Shown piece by piece: positions 45,851 through 57,155 of a stretch of 64,000 nt of DNA (its first letter is position 1; each line of letters begins with the position of its first letter). Below the pieces are notes generated by a model that was not told where the DNA came from, did no database searches, and was given only the letters and a program-made list of their open reading frames with translations. This stretch comes from Neonectria sp. B-13. Lineage: Eukaryota; Ascomycota; Sordariomycetes; Hypocreales; Nectriaceae. Made by a program: the position numbers and the translations under genes. The stretch lies in assembly GCA_002682825.1 (NCBI GenBank), contig NOKP01000001.1:5025296-5089295 (forward strand). The letters are read 5' to 3'.

Positions 45851-47160
45851 ATGTCGCCTTTACATCCGTCCCGCGATGTCTTCCAGGCCTCTGTCCCCAC
45901 CCCGCTCGCCAACACGGGCCGCACGCCTTATCAGGCGCGCCCGGAGCTATACAGCGCCTACTCCGTCGTCGACGACGCCAAGGACAAGGCGAAGAAGCTG
46001 AGCGCGGAGGCCACTCGCGAATTCGAAAAGGCGAGCTCCAAGGCCCAGGCCAAAACCGGCCACATTGAGCTTTACTCTGGCCGCTACTATGCCGCCTGCA
46101 CCTTTGGCGGGTTGCTGGCCTGTGTGAGTGCCCCCAGACCCAAAGCTGCTGCTATGACGAGTGACAATCGCCATTTCATGACTAGGAGCTTTCATCCAAG
46201 CCGTTGAGCTGACGTGTTTGTGCTGCTAGGGCCTCACCCACGCGGCCGTCACGCCGCTGGACCTCGTCAAGACCCGCCGCCAGGTCGACTCGAAGCTGTA
46301 CAAGAGCAACGTCCAGGCCTGGGGCAAGATCTATCGTGCCGAGGGCGTCCGCGGCATCTTCACCGGCTGGAGCCCCACGCTGTTTGGTTACAGTGCCCAG
46401 GGCGCCTTCAAGTACGGTTGGTATGAGTACTTCAAGAAAACGTATTCGGATATGGCGGGCCCGGAGGCTGCACACAAGTACAAGACGGGCTTGTACTTGG
46501 CGGCGTCCGCCTCGGCCGAAGTCTTGGCAGACCTCGCCTTGTGCCCATTCGAGGCTGTCAAAGTTCGCATGCAAGGCAGCATCCCGAACCCGTATCGCGG
46601 CACGTTTCACGGCATAAGCACCGTCACTGGCAAGGAGGGCGTGGCCGGCCTGTACAAGGGTCTGTATCCGCTGTGGGGCCGTCAGATCCCGTATACCATG
46701 ATGAAGTTCGCCTCGTTCGAGACGATTGTCGAGATGATCTATAACCGCCTCCCGGGCCAGAAGAGCGACTACAGCAAGGCCGCCCAGACGGGTGTCTCTT
46801 TTACCGGCGGATACTTGGCGGGTATCCTGTGTGCCATCGTATCTCACCCAGCCGACGTCATGGTCAGCAAGCTCAACTCCTCCCGCGAGCCGGGCGAGGC
46901 CTTTGGCAGCGCCATGGGCCGGATATACAAGGACATTGGCTTCTCGGGTCTCTGGAACGGATTACCTGTTCGAATCGTCATGATTGGCACGCTGACTGGT
47001 CTTCAGTGGATGATCTATGTAAGTCACCCATCAAGACCTATACTCACGGCTTTCTCGGGAGATTGTGGATGGTGCTAACCTCATCGGACAGGACTACTTC
47101 AAGATCTTCATGGGTTTCCCTACCACGGGTGGTGCTCCGCCGCCGGCCGAGAAGAAGTGA
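45851..47160 (+). CDS. Mitochondrial phosphate carrier (SLC25 family, PIC2/MIR1 type)
   Basis: Inner-membrane carrier that imports phosphate with protons for ATP synthesis; the yeast PIC2 type can also move copper. Exons: 45851-46123, 46230-47018, 47092-47160; introns 106 and 73 bp; 376 aa. The three carrier signatures are TPLDLVKTRRQ (after the first splice), CPFEAVKVRMQ and SHPADVMVSKLN, so all three repeats are present. The N-terminal ~75 residues (PLANTGRTPYQARPELYSAYSVVDD...) are an extension before YSGRYYAACTFGGLL, usual for fungal members. The C-terminus reads GFPTTGGAPPPAEKK. The short last exon is fixed by frame and by DYFKIFMG. Confidence 0.94.
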
Positions 47161-50100
47161 GGCAGAGCTTCGAGACTGGGATATGGCAGGCCCTTGTGAC
47201 AGACCAACAACGGAGTGTTTGAAGGACTGTTTGTGTGTCCCCCGTCCTTGGTGGTACAATTGTCGAGATGGTAAGGCTCAAGCTTACAGTCAATGGAAGG
47301 TTTCTGCTTTCTCCCCCCCTGCTTCTTCTGCTTGTTAGGGAGGTTGTCCGTGCTTCGAGATAACCAACAGAGTCCCACCTAGAGTTGACAACCTGACGCG
47401 TTCTGCGACTTATTCAATAAGTAGTTACTGAGATGCCCGGATCGTTTGACGGTAGTTCAGATGCCGATAGGTACCCAATTGCCTTACAAGCAGGTCAAGT
47501 TTCGCTTGTTTATGCTATTTATACTGCTCCGTTGTTTCCTGCGCCTCAAACTCATGCATCGTGTGAAACAGCTGACAAACACGGTAGGAAGAGTGGAGAT
47601 ATGATAATCGTCGATTACTGTATTCCGTGAGACTCCGTATTTGAGCGGCAGCTTCGGGAGAGCCCGCTAGGGGATATCCATGCTTGCAGCATCATCGGCC
47701 CCATGGCGATCCAGCCGTGCTGCCGAAGCCCGTTTCACCATTTTCCGAGCACAGGCACAGCGAGATATTTCAGTGGTCACGGTCATCATGGTCGTCATCT
47801 GCCAGGCGATGCTGACACGATATCAAGATCGGAAAAAGCCACAAGCAGGTCAGCTCGGCAAGCATGGACGCAGAGTGGGCGTGCACGTAAGCACTGTAGT
47901 TCGTACGGATCATATCAGTAGAAGTAGAAGTCGAATGGGTCTTTTGTGAAGCGGGGCCGATCGAATCGGCATAAGCGTCAACCCATCCGGTAGGACTATC
48001 GCCAGCCGCCAGGCTGCAACTCAGCCCTCGAGAGGCGGCAGGGGGTGTGACGCCAAGCATATCGCGGTAAGGAAGGGAAAGGAAGGGAAGGAAGGGTAGG
48101 ATTGAGCTGGTGTACGATCGATTTCAGCAACGGTCAACGGGTACGGATTACAAACCTGGAGACTGGAGATTGTTCCGCCGCGTGCAATCGGTGACCCGAA
48201 ACGGACATGTTTTCGTCATGGCACATGGAGGCGGGGAAGCCGGTTGCGCTTGCGTGCGTTTTGAGCGCTTGCGCGAAGTGACAGAGCGAAGGGCGAACCC
48301 ACGCTAACGCACATGACGTTGTTCCAGAACAAATGCCATCGGTTCGACCACCCAGCCATTCCCAGCGCATCCAGCCCTCTAGCCTTCCAGCCCTCCAGCC
48401 CTCCGACCGTCCAACCACTCGCTCAAAAGCAAGCAAATCACGGAGCATGCAAGGAATCGTTTATAGCGCGGGGTGTCCGTTTGCGCAAGTGGGTGGCTAC
48501 CGACCACCCGTGCAGAAGCGCCGCACCCAACGACGCCACCCACGACAGCCAAGTTCTCGACTCGATCGACTCCGAGAGCGGGGGGGGGCCATCTGTTGGG
48601 GAAGGGAACGGGTCGGTGTAGTTAGCAATACCGAATCGCAGAAGACGGACGGAAGCCAAGGGGACAGAAAAAGGCGCGCCTTGAACCGGGCTGCCGTCAC
48701 CTGGGCTCGGGAGGGAAGAAGCGGCAAGTCATAGCGAACAGCCACGACCACCACCTCACACGACACACGACAGCCGACAGCCGACACGCAAGACAGGATG
48801 CATCATCTGTCTCTCTCTGGCCATGCTTGGAGTACGAATAGAAGTACTGAACGAAGTATGTAGAGTGCCACATGTTGTATTCGTAGAGCAGCTCCAACGA
48901 TAACGGACCGACTGAGACGCGGGGGGATGCGTGTGATAGGATACCAGCGTCGCGGTTGGGGACTTGGTGCCGGGTGATTGGTCATGCGAGCAAGTTACGG
49001 GGAAAGCGGCGCGAAGGCAACCCCACACTATTTGGTCACTCAAGTCACTCTCTCGCATCATCGAGCTTCGAGTCCGTGGCATGGTTGAGGAGCATGGACC
49101 TAAGCTCGCTGTAGACGAGGATGACGACTGGCAATGCGTTGGTTGGGCTGCGTTGCTGCTCGCTCCTGTGTACGGTACTTTGTACAGTTTTGGTGAACCA
49201 ACAACGGTTTTGTGTGCGCGAGAAGCGTACGTGGTGCACCTTCACCCCTGGCAAAAGTCATGGACAGGGTAGGATCAATTAAGCAGGTCGCTATCCGATC
49301 CAAGCCAGTGACGCTGCAGGGACTGCGCAGGAAGACAGGCGGGTTGTCTGACTGAGGATAAGGACCAACTCAGTGAGGGACTCCCAACCCATGGCCGTCA
49401 GAATCGGTTCAACCGAGCTGGGGACACAAGGGCCAGCCAGGGTGCCAATGCCCTTGCCGCGCCCTTGAGGCCTACAGGAGCACGCTGCCCTGCAGATGTT
49501 GGCTGCATTTTCCCTTTCTTCCCTGGCTGCAGCTGACGGTGGCGAGACAAGGCCAGACCAGACGCCAGAACAAACGAGACGGTCATGTGGAGGATGATGG
49601 AGGAGAACAGTGGTGGAGGAGAAGGACGACGGAGGAGCTCCCTTTTCCCACCAAGCAACGTCCGCCTTGTACGCCTCCTGCCCTGTGCCTCCTGTTGAGC
49701 TCAGTGGCGGCTCTGGATCGGCGACTCTAGGTGAGTACCTCCGGACCGAGGCAGACTGATCTGATCTGTCTCTCCTCGTTGAGTCTCTGTGCCTGTGCCT
49801 GTGCCTGTTGAGCCTAGCTGCATCTAACGATCGGCTTAGCCAGGTTACGGGCTTGGTAACCCATGACTCTGGTAGGTTCTCTCGTGGGTTTTCGGGAGTT
49901 CGACTTCGTACGCAGGTAGGTAGGCAGGCAACATCGGCTGCGGTACAAACGATCGTAAGCGTAAAAGCTGAAGCTCTCCAATCTATGTATAAACTATATA
50001 CGCCAACCGAGCTTCCAGGTTGCATCCGCACCGGTTAAAATGATCCTCGAGTCTAGAGGAGGCACCCGACTTGGCATGCTGGCCAGGATAGTTTACCGCG

Positions 50101-52756
50101 CCGCAACAGCCCGCCTCTGGTTGAGTCTGCCATCACCACATACCGTAGTAGAGTACCTGGTCGCCGGCTAATATTAGCTAGGCCCTCAACGCCTTTTTGG
50201 CAGCCAGAAGAAGGAATGATTTATTCGTCGTTCGGGTCGCCAAGTTGTGGCGCCGCTGTTTAGCGCGTCGCCTTACAGTTTGACTCGTGCAGGTGTCTGC
50301 CGCACTCCGGGGCAAATGTGGCCGGCCGGCATCCGTCCTGTGGCCCCGATGCCGAGTCCCAATCGGCGGAGGCCCAAAAGGAAAGAAAAACAAGAAAAAA
50401 GAATGGAGGAAAGAAAGGTATTCTGGGAAATTGAGATTGAGTCGAAACGTCAAGTCACATGCGAGAGAGATGGCCAGTCGGTCAGCCTTGCCCAGAGAGG
50501 CTAATAATCTGGTTTGATTCCGCCCTCGTGCTGTGCTGTGCCGAAGCGCAGTGGCAGTTCGGTCAGAACACGCCGTTGGTTGGCCAGGCCGTTCCGAGAC
50601 GGCGCCTCAAAACACGGAGGCGGGCAGGGCAGGGCATTCTGTCAAATCAACCCGACCCGAAAAGCGCCTATTTGCTAGGTCCGTAGGTTAGGTAGTCTAA
50701 TTAGTTGGATTCCTTTTCGAGGCGGTCGGGGCTCTCTTCGTTCGTGCTCGACTCGACCCTCGACTGTCCGTCCTAGTTCGCTCACCACTCGAACCCCCCG
50801 AGTCAACGGCATTCAACGCGCTTCTCGCTACGGCCCTAGTACTATGTAGACTAGAGTCGTGCTGCGTCTGCGGTTCCTGCTCGCTGCCGCCAAGTGCTTG
50901 CTGCTGCGGTTCTCGTTCGCCCAACTGGTAACCCTTCCTGGCCGCAATCCATAATAAACCCATGTCCCCCAGTCCATTGTCCCCCAGTCCATGCTTGATA
51001 CCCCGGTTCCTCTGGCCAGTACCTCGTGGCCATGCCTCTGGACCCTCGTCGTCATCGTCTCGGCCAGCCAATAGGGCTCTCGCCCGCCTGGGCCCGGATG
51101 GAACCACCGCGCCGACGACCTTCCTTTACCCATCCGCGGCCCCCACCACACCAACGCTCCTCGGGCCTCTCCACCAGCCTGGCTAGGTGCCTTTTTGGTG
51201 CTGCCTCTTTGCCTCTCTCTCTCTCTCTTCCATCATCATCTCCACCGAGCGACTCTTCCACTGGCTGACACGCTCGCAGAAGTGTCCGGCCGCTTGGTGC
51301 TAAGCATGCCAAGGGCAGAGATACGGCACCTAGGCAGTCAACTTGGCCGGCAGGTTGCCCGCCCCCCCTCCGATTCCTCGTCCGTCTCCCCTCCCGTCGT
51401 TGAGTCTCGCACCTCCTCGGTTGTCCGGTCTCCTCCCTACCTGGGAGCTAGGTACCTACATAGTAAGTGCTAAGGCAGGCTGCCCGGGGTGGCCCACTAT
51501 CCACTCCCCTGCCTTGCCCGGGCAAACTGGGGTTGTTATAGACCATTGCGTCGCCCTTTGCAGCAGACTGCAGCCCGCTGCAGCCCACTCCGCAACTGCA
51601 GCATCCCCGTCCCTCCCACCCATCCAGACACACCGGGCGACCTATGTACGAATGGTAAGGGGGAAAGGGATGGGCTTCGCCGGATGGAGGCTTGGTGAAG
51701 GTTCCTCATTTTGTTGTTCCTGTACAACTTCAGTCTCCAGTTTCGGTCTAACTTTTGTCTCTCATGAGCCACGCTGGCCGAGATCCTCTCGGCAGCAGCA
51801 AGTAGTCTTTCATACCGACCACGTACAAAATATACCTACCGCGGGCCTAACTAACCCCCATCTCCCTCCGCCTGCTCCGCCCCGTTCTGCATCGCTGCTC
51901 GAGGTACCTGCGAACAGAAAGGCTCACCTCCCGCTGCCAAGTACCACGCACAGCTGCCTTGCCCTGAGCGAGCTCCGCTCCGCCTTGCCTCCATCCATCC
52001 TCCACCGTCCAAGCCTCCAAGGGGGCCTGGGGGCTTGATGTACCTACCAAACTGCGCTAGACATGCCACCACGCCCAACTGTAGCATCCACTATTCCCAG
52101 CAACCTCCTCCCCCCCTCTTCCCCCAGGTTCAAGCCTGGACGCCGGAACAGACCATCTCTCCTGCCACCACTGGCACTACATCACTAACCGCACTACCAC
52201 ACTACCACCCTACCACCCTACCACCACCACCACACTACCAACCTACCACGCACATCAGCCCGAGCCTGCGACCGTAGCTACTGTCCCTATTCGTACCTGC
52301 CTTGTTCTTGCGCTTCCTCCTCCTTCGCCTCTATCTCTCCCTCACACTCTACTCTCTCACGCTCTCGCTTCCCATCACCTCCTCTTCCTCTTTCTCCTAC
52401 ACCGCGTCGACGCCTTTCCCTTTGCCTGTCGCCCGCCCAGACCAGCAGTTCAGTCCGGCATCATCGCGTCCACGCCACACTTTCAGCGCCTCGCCCTCGC
52501 CCTCGCCCTCGCTCCTCGGCAATCCAACGACCAAATCACTTCGCTCCGCGACGTTGCTCCCACCGTGCACTGAACCCTTCTACTTCACCATCAACCGCCG
52601 ACGCCCTCTCGCATGACCCGCGGCCCCAATTGCGACCATCTTCGCTGAGCTGGTGCCGCCCAGCTCCTGCGGTCGGCCGTCCAACCTCGTCCCAGCTCGG
52701 CTCGGTAGCCCGCTGGCTGCTCCTGCCCTCACCCCCGACGACATCCCGACGCCCAA
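47161..52756. other. 5.6-kb gene-free stretch, long pyrimidine-rich right half
   Basis: No convincing gene on either strand. Small repeats include an aagg/gaaggg tract at 48070-48100, a tgcctg-type tract at 49790-49815 and ggtaggtaggcaggcag at about 49915-49931. From about 50,950 the plus strand is C/T-rich, with cta-cca/caccac repeats at 52196-52245 and ccctcg repeats at about 52497-52518, probably the promoter and long leader of the deubiquitinase gene. Frames such as 49291-50031 minus and 51343-52038 plus have compositional, not protein-like, content. Confidence 0.6.
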
Positions 52757-55381
52757 ATGTCCAGCTTCTTCAACAAGATCAAGGGCTCCGGCACGGTGCG
52801 TCGCAACTCCTCTGCCATCCCGTTTCCGCTCCCGTTTCCGCTTCCGCTTCCGCTCCCGTTTCCCTCGCGATACACGACCATGTCGATCGATCCTCCCCGT
52901 TCATCCCTCCTCATTCATCCTCATCCTTTGCGCCAAGACATCCGACCGTTACTGACAAATGCCGCTTCACTCAACAGGCCTCCTCAGCCCCATCCAAGGA
53001 TGCCCTCTCTAAGAAAAAGGAAGAGCCTGTGCTCGACCTCACCCCCTTAGAGAAAATGCTTCAAAACGCTCCCCCATTACGCGAAGACGGTACCGACAGG
53101 TTCTTTGGCCTCGAGAACGTACGTTCCCAACCATCCTCCCGCCCAACCCTTCACCTACTCAAGAGCATCACTGAACTGACTTACCCTCTAGTTTGGAAAC
53201 ACATGGTATGAGGCCTAATGCGCGCATCGCCTCGTCCGACCACCCTGCTAACCCGCCTCTAGCTACTGTAACTCCATCGTCCAGGCCCTCTTCTACTCCG
53301 AGTCCTTTCGCGAAAACGTCATCAAGTACCCCCCCTATTCGCCTTCTCATACCCCCAATGGCACCCGCCCCAAGGTCAATGTCACTATCAGACCCCCTCC
53401 ACCTCCAAACCCCGCGACCCAACAAACCAAGCAAAAGGGCCTCAGCACTTCCCAGGTAATCAAGCAAAGACAGGCCTTGAACCATCAGTTGCCCGGTCAA
53501 GTCGGCGTCCGACCAGAAGACAAGCCCGATACCCCCGAGTACAAGAAGAAGCAGGCCATGCTCAAGGGTCCCATTCTCGAGTTGGCGCAAGAGAACTCAG
53601 CAGGATACGGAATGGAAGAGAGCACTTTCACAGGACTCAAGGACATCTTCTTGGCTCTCATTGAAAGTAATACCCACACTGGAGTTCTGAGCCCTCAGCG
53701 GTTTCTCGAAATCTTCAAGCGCGATAACGAGATGTTCCGCAACTCGATGCACCAAGATGCCCACGAATTCTACGGTTTAGTGCTGAATGATGTCATTGCC
53801 AACGTTGAGGCAACGGCCCGGAAAATGCAACTTCAAGGAGAGGATGGTCTGACGCAGTCGGTTCAAACCGCGTTGGGGTCTGCTGTGGCCAACCAGGTCT
53901 CGGGCGCCCGCTCGCCTGGGACTGGTTGGGTTCATGACATTTTCGAGGGTGTCTTAACGTCAGAAACCAAGTGTTTGACATGCGAGACAGCATCCCAGCG
54001 AGATGAGACATTCCTCGATCTATCCATCGATCTAGAGGAGCACTCCTCCGTCACGTCTTGTTTGCGAAAGTTTTCTGCAGAGGAAATGCTCTGCGAGCGA
54101 AACAAGTTTCATTGCGACCACTGCGGGGGCCTCCAGGAGGCGGAAAAGCGAATGAAGGTGAAGCGTCTTCCCAAGGTTCTCACCTTGCATTTGAAGCGAT
54201 TCAAGTACACCGAAGACTATAGCCGGTTGCAGAAGCTCTTTCATCGAGTCGTCTATCCCTACCACTTACGTATGTTCAATACGACCGACGACGCAGCGGA
54301 CCCAGATCGCTTGTACGAGCTGTACGCCGTGGTAGTCCACATTGGCGGTAACGCCTATCACGGCCACTACGTCTCCATCGTCAAAACCAAGGACCGGGGG
54401 TGGGTCTTGTTTGATGACGAGATGGTCGAGCCGGTAGACAAACACTTTGTGCGCAACTTTTTCGGCGACAAGCCGGGAATGGCCACGGCATACGTTCTCT
54501 TTTACCAGGAAACCACGTTCGAAAAAGTCAGAGAGGAGCAGGAGAGGGAAGGGATGGAAGAAGTGAAGCTCGCCAACGAAGCCGCAAATCTAGCACAGGA
54601 GAACGGAGAGAAGGCGGAGCATTCACCTCTAAAGCGACAGATGACACAGCCTGTTACCCCCATGCGACAGCAAGAGTCGCTGGCAAGCTTGGCCCACGCT
54701 ACTACCGCCCCCCCAATGACCGCCCCCGCCATACCATCGACCGCACCAGCAGTAACCCCGGAGTCTCCGATTCCCACGGTTCCCGCGGTTCCAGCGATTC
54801 CCGTAATTCCTGTGGTTCCAACAGTTACATCGAACGGGTTGCGGCGGGCAGACACTTCAGTCGGGCCGAGGTCAGACGCTCCAAACGGGTTGCGTAGAGC
54901 AGACACCTCGAAAGAGACCAAGGAGGAGAAGAAACGCGAGAAGAAGCAACGCGAGGCTGCGGAGAAGGCCGAGAAGCACGCCGAAAAGGAGAGAAAGAAG
55001 GAGAGGGAGGAGCAGGCCAAGCTTGATGAGAAGAAACGACGAGACGAACAAGCCAAGATCATACAGGCACGACGAAACGAACAAGACGAGCTACAAAAGG
55101 TCCTCGAGGCCAGCAAGAAGTCGGCAGCACTGGAGGGTGGCGACAGGAAGAAGGAGAACGGTACAGCTCACTCTTCAAGTTTCCTAGACCGGTCCAAGCG
55201 TGGCAGCAAGTCGATGTCAAAGAAGAGCTTTAGCCTCTTCCATCACAAGGACAAAACGACGGCACAAGCCTTGGGCGCCTCGCAAAACGGCGACGCCCAC
55301 GACAAACACGAAAAGCTCAAGGATCGACTCAGCTTTGGCCTCGGGCGGAAAAAGAGCACCAACCTGCTCTCATCAACGTAG
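52757..55381 (+). CDS. creB: Ubiquitin carboxyl-terminal hydrolase, CreB/UBP9 (USP12/46) type
   Basis: Cysteine-type deubiquitinase; in Aspergillus CreB acts with the WD40 protein CreC in carbon catabolite repression. Exons: 52757-52795, 52978-53118, 53192-53205, 53263-55381; introns 182, 73 and 57 bp; 770 aa. [25 protein letters not shown] holds the Cys box: catalytic C65 is encoded by TG at the end of the 14-nt third exon plus C from the fourth. The zinc-site pairs are CLTC and CDHC. The His box reads [12 protein letters not shown] with DDEMVEPV after it. The region after ~380 is low-complexity Pro/Val/Thr, then a charged coiled coil of ~90 residues rich in Lys, Glu and Arg, as in CreB. The 14-nt exon is required to keep both frame and Cys box. 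Confidence 0.92.
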
Positions 55382-56095
55382 CACTTTTTTTTTTTTCTCT
55401 ACAAGACATATTGTAAGGGACAAGAAGCTGTCTTATCATGCATGACCTTGGTTGTATGGATGACAGGATACAATTTTCAAGCTTTCCACCACATCAAAGG
55501 ACAAAAAAGAAGGACAACCGGAGCACACAGCATCAGAAAGCGTTTTATTTTTCTCGGCACGTGCCGTTTCCTCGAAGTAATTTCGATAACTCTCATCGGT
55601 TTAGGGGTGGCCGAGTTATTTGCACCACGGTTTGGAGTCGGGGACATGCAAGACAAGACGGCTGTGGACTATGGAGCACTGGGGTGGACAGCGTGTCGGT
55701 TGGTTGACTTAATCATTCGGAGCGAGCCTTTCTTGAGCAGCGTCGAGCGCCAAGTGCGTCGCCACGGTGGCTGTATTATAACGGAAGTCCTAGCCAGACC
55801 TTTGTGACTGACTGGGCTGGTTCAAGACAAGAAGAAATACAAGATGAAGCCAAGACGCCCGGGCAGAGCTTGGGGCTCTGCATAATCCCGTTCATGTTAC
55901 TCTTCCCATGGCTGCTCGGCAAGCCTCCATTAAACCTCGGTGACTGGCGTGCCGCATTCCAAGTAGCAAATACTCCCCATCGCTAGCCGTAAATCATTTC
56001 ATTGTACAACTCCATAATATGATGACGCCTGGGCTTCATTGATACATAGAGAGGTGTACCCGTGTCCTTTTATTATACCACGCCAGAGCAGCCGC
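55382..56095. other. Convergent 3' region, deubiquitinase / YOS1
   Basis: 714 bp between facing stops, beginning with a run of 11 T. A frame at 55442-55807 plus has no family features. No gene is called. Confidence 0.6.
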
Positions 56096-56650
56096 TTAAC
56101 CCAGCACAAGCTCGTACATAATAATGACTGTGTTGACGAATATCAGGGGCACTGTAGCGTTGAAACGAAAGGTGTCAGCATTCGAGGCGGCGCATTCCCG
56201 GCAAGGGAGGGGATCGAGTAGGGATGATGGCACATACTTCGCATAATGGTTCGGATGCTGGCAATTAGGTGGATAGTCTTGGCCTTGACGCTCGCATCGG
56301 CGCCGGAGCCAAAGGCTGGGTCGTACGAAGCAGGGGAGAGGTTGACTAGAAGGGGGCGCGAGACATTAGAGACCAGATTCTTCCAGAGTGCATAGGGGAG
56401 GCGGGAAATCGATGGAGGAGGAGTAGGACGTACTGCGCGCGAGGAAGCGGTCTTCAGAGAGGATGGCGACAGCGTTGACGAGCAACTGTGACGGGTGTTA
56501 TTAACGGAGGCCAGGCATGCAACGGGGGAGCCATGGGGGCGGTTTTTCGTACAATGGCAACTATGAAGGGATGCGGGTTAGCGAAGCGCAGAGACGAGGA
56601 TTAGATTGGAGGGGTCGCGTACTGTAGAGGAAGTTTCCGAAGAACAGCAT
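56096..56650 (-). CDS. YOS1: YOS1 / IER3IP1-family ER-Golgi transport protein
   Basis: Small membrane protein of the Yip1-Yif1-Yos1 complex needed for ER-to-Golgi vesicle transport. Too small and too split to show as one open frame. Exons on the minus strand: 56650-56623 (28 nt), 56560-56553 (8 nt), 56485-56434, 56345-56238, 56151-56096; introns 62, 67, 88 and 86 bp; 83 aa, as in yeast (85) and human (82). The spliced protein has the first membrane helix, then NAVAILSEDRFLARINLSPAS. A loop with IHLIASIRTIMRMPLIF and the terminal helix ending in YELVLG follow. The 8-nt exon (TTGCCATT, flanked by AG and GT) is needed: joining exon 1 straight to exon 3 shifts the frame. Branch sites gctaac and gttaataac precede the acceptors on each side. 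Confidence 0.88.
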
Positions 56651-57155
56651 GATGGGCGACGGCGGGAGACGGGGTTAGAGCAGAGAGAAAGAGCAGACAG
56701 AGAGAGCGGTTGCGAAGTGGGCGCTGCGGCGACGTCGATGACATGTGGTAACTACTGGTACCTTACATAGAGCTTGGTGGTTTGGTGGGTGCGCCGGGGG
56801 ATGGTTGCGCCGATCCGACGACAGCCTAGTCGAATCAACACGGTAACTACCTTAGTGCCTAGACTACACCTTGCACAGGTACCCACCCCGTACTTACTGA
56901 ACCTACTAACTTACACGTCAACTCAACTACCACCACGTCCCTGGTTGTCGCTCTCCGGCTTGTCATGCATTCGTTTACGGCCAGCAAGACGGATCTTTAA
57001 AACTGAATTGGTTTCGGCCTTCCTTCTTGACTCGTTCTTTCTCTCCCCGTTTCTCCATATTCCTGGCTTGGAAGCTGCTCCCCTACCTAGTCCATGTACT
57101 TGGCAGTGAGCCCGCTCTCTCAAGACCAAGTGACGGAATCGCTCCCCGTCTCATC
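56651..57155. promoter_or_regulatory. Divergent promoter region, YOS1 / ALG12
   Basis: 505 bp between outward starts of two secretory-pathway genes. The plus side nears ALG12 with a C/T-rich leader. No clear TATA box or unfolded-protein-response element is seen by eye. Confidence 0.5.

Noticed and set aside
50740..50860. Possible tRNA B-box (ggttcga) on the minus strand
   Set aside because: No matching A box or foldable cloverleaf at the right spacing. Other ggttcga words in the window also lack partners.
52302..52756. Open frames just before the deubiquitinase start
   Set aside because: Ser/Pro/Leu-rich translation of pyrimidine-rich leader, with no family similarity and no in-frame link to the gene.
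54502..55116. 204-codon minus-strand frame within the deubiquitinase
   Set aside because: Ser/Phe/Leu-rich antisense of the Lys/Glu/Arg coiled-coil coding region.
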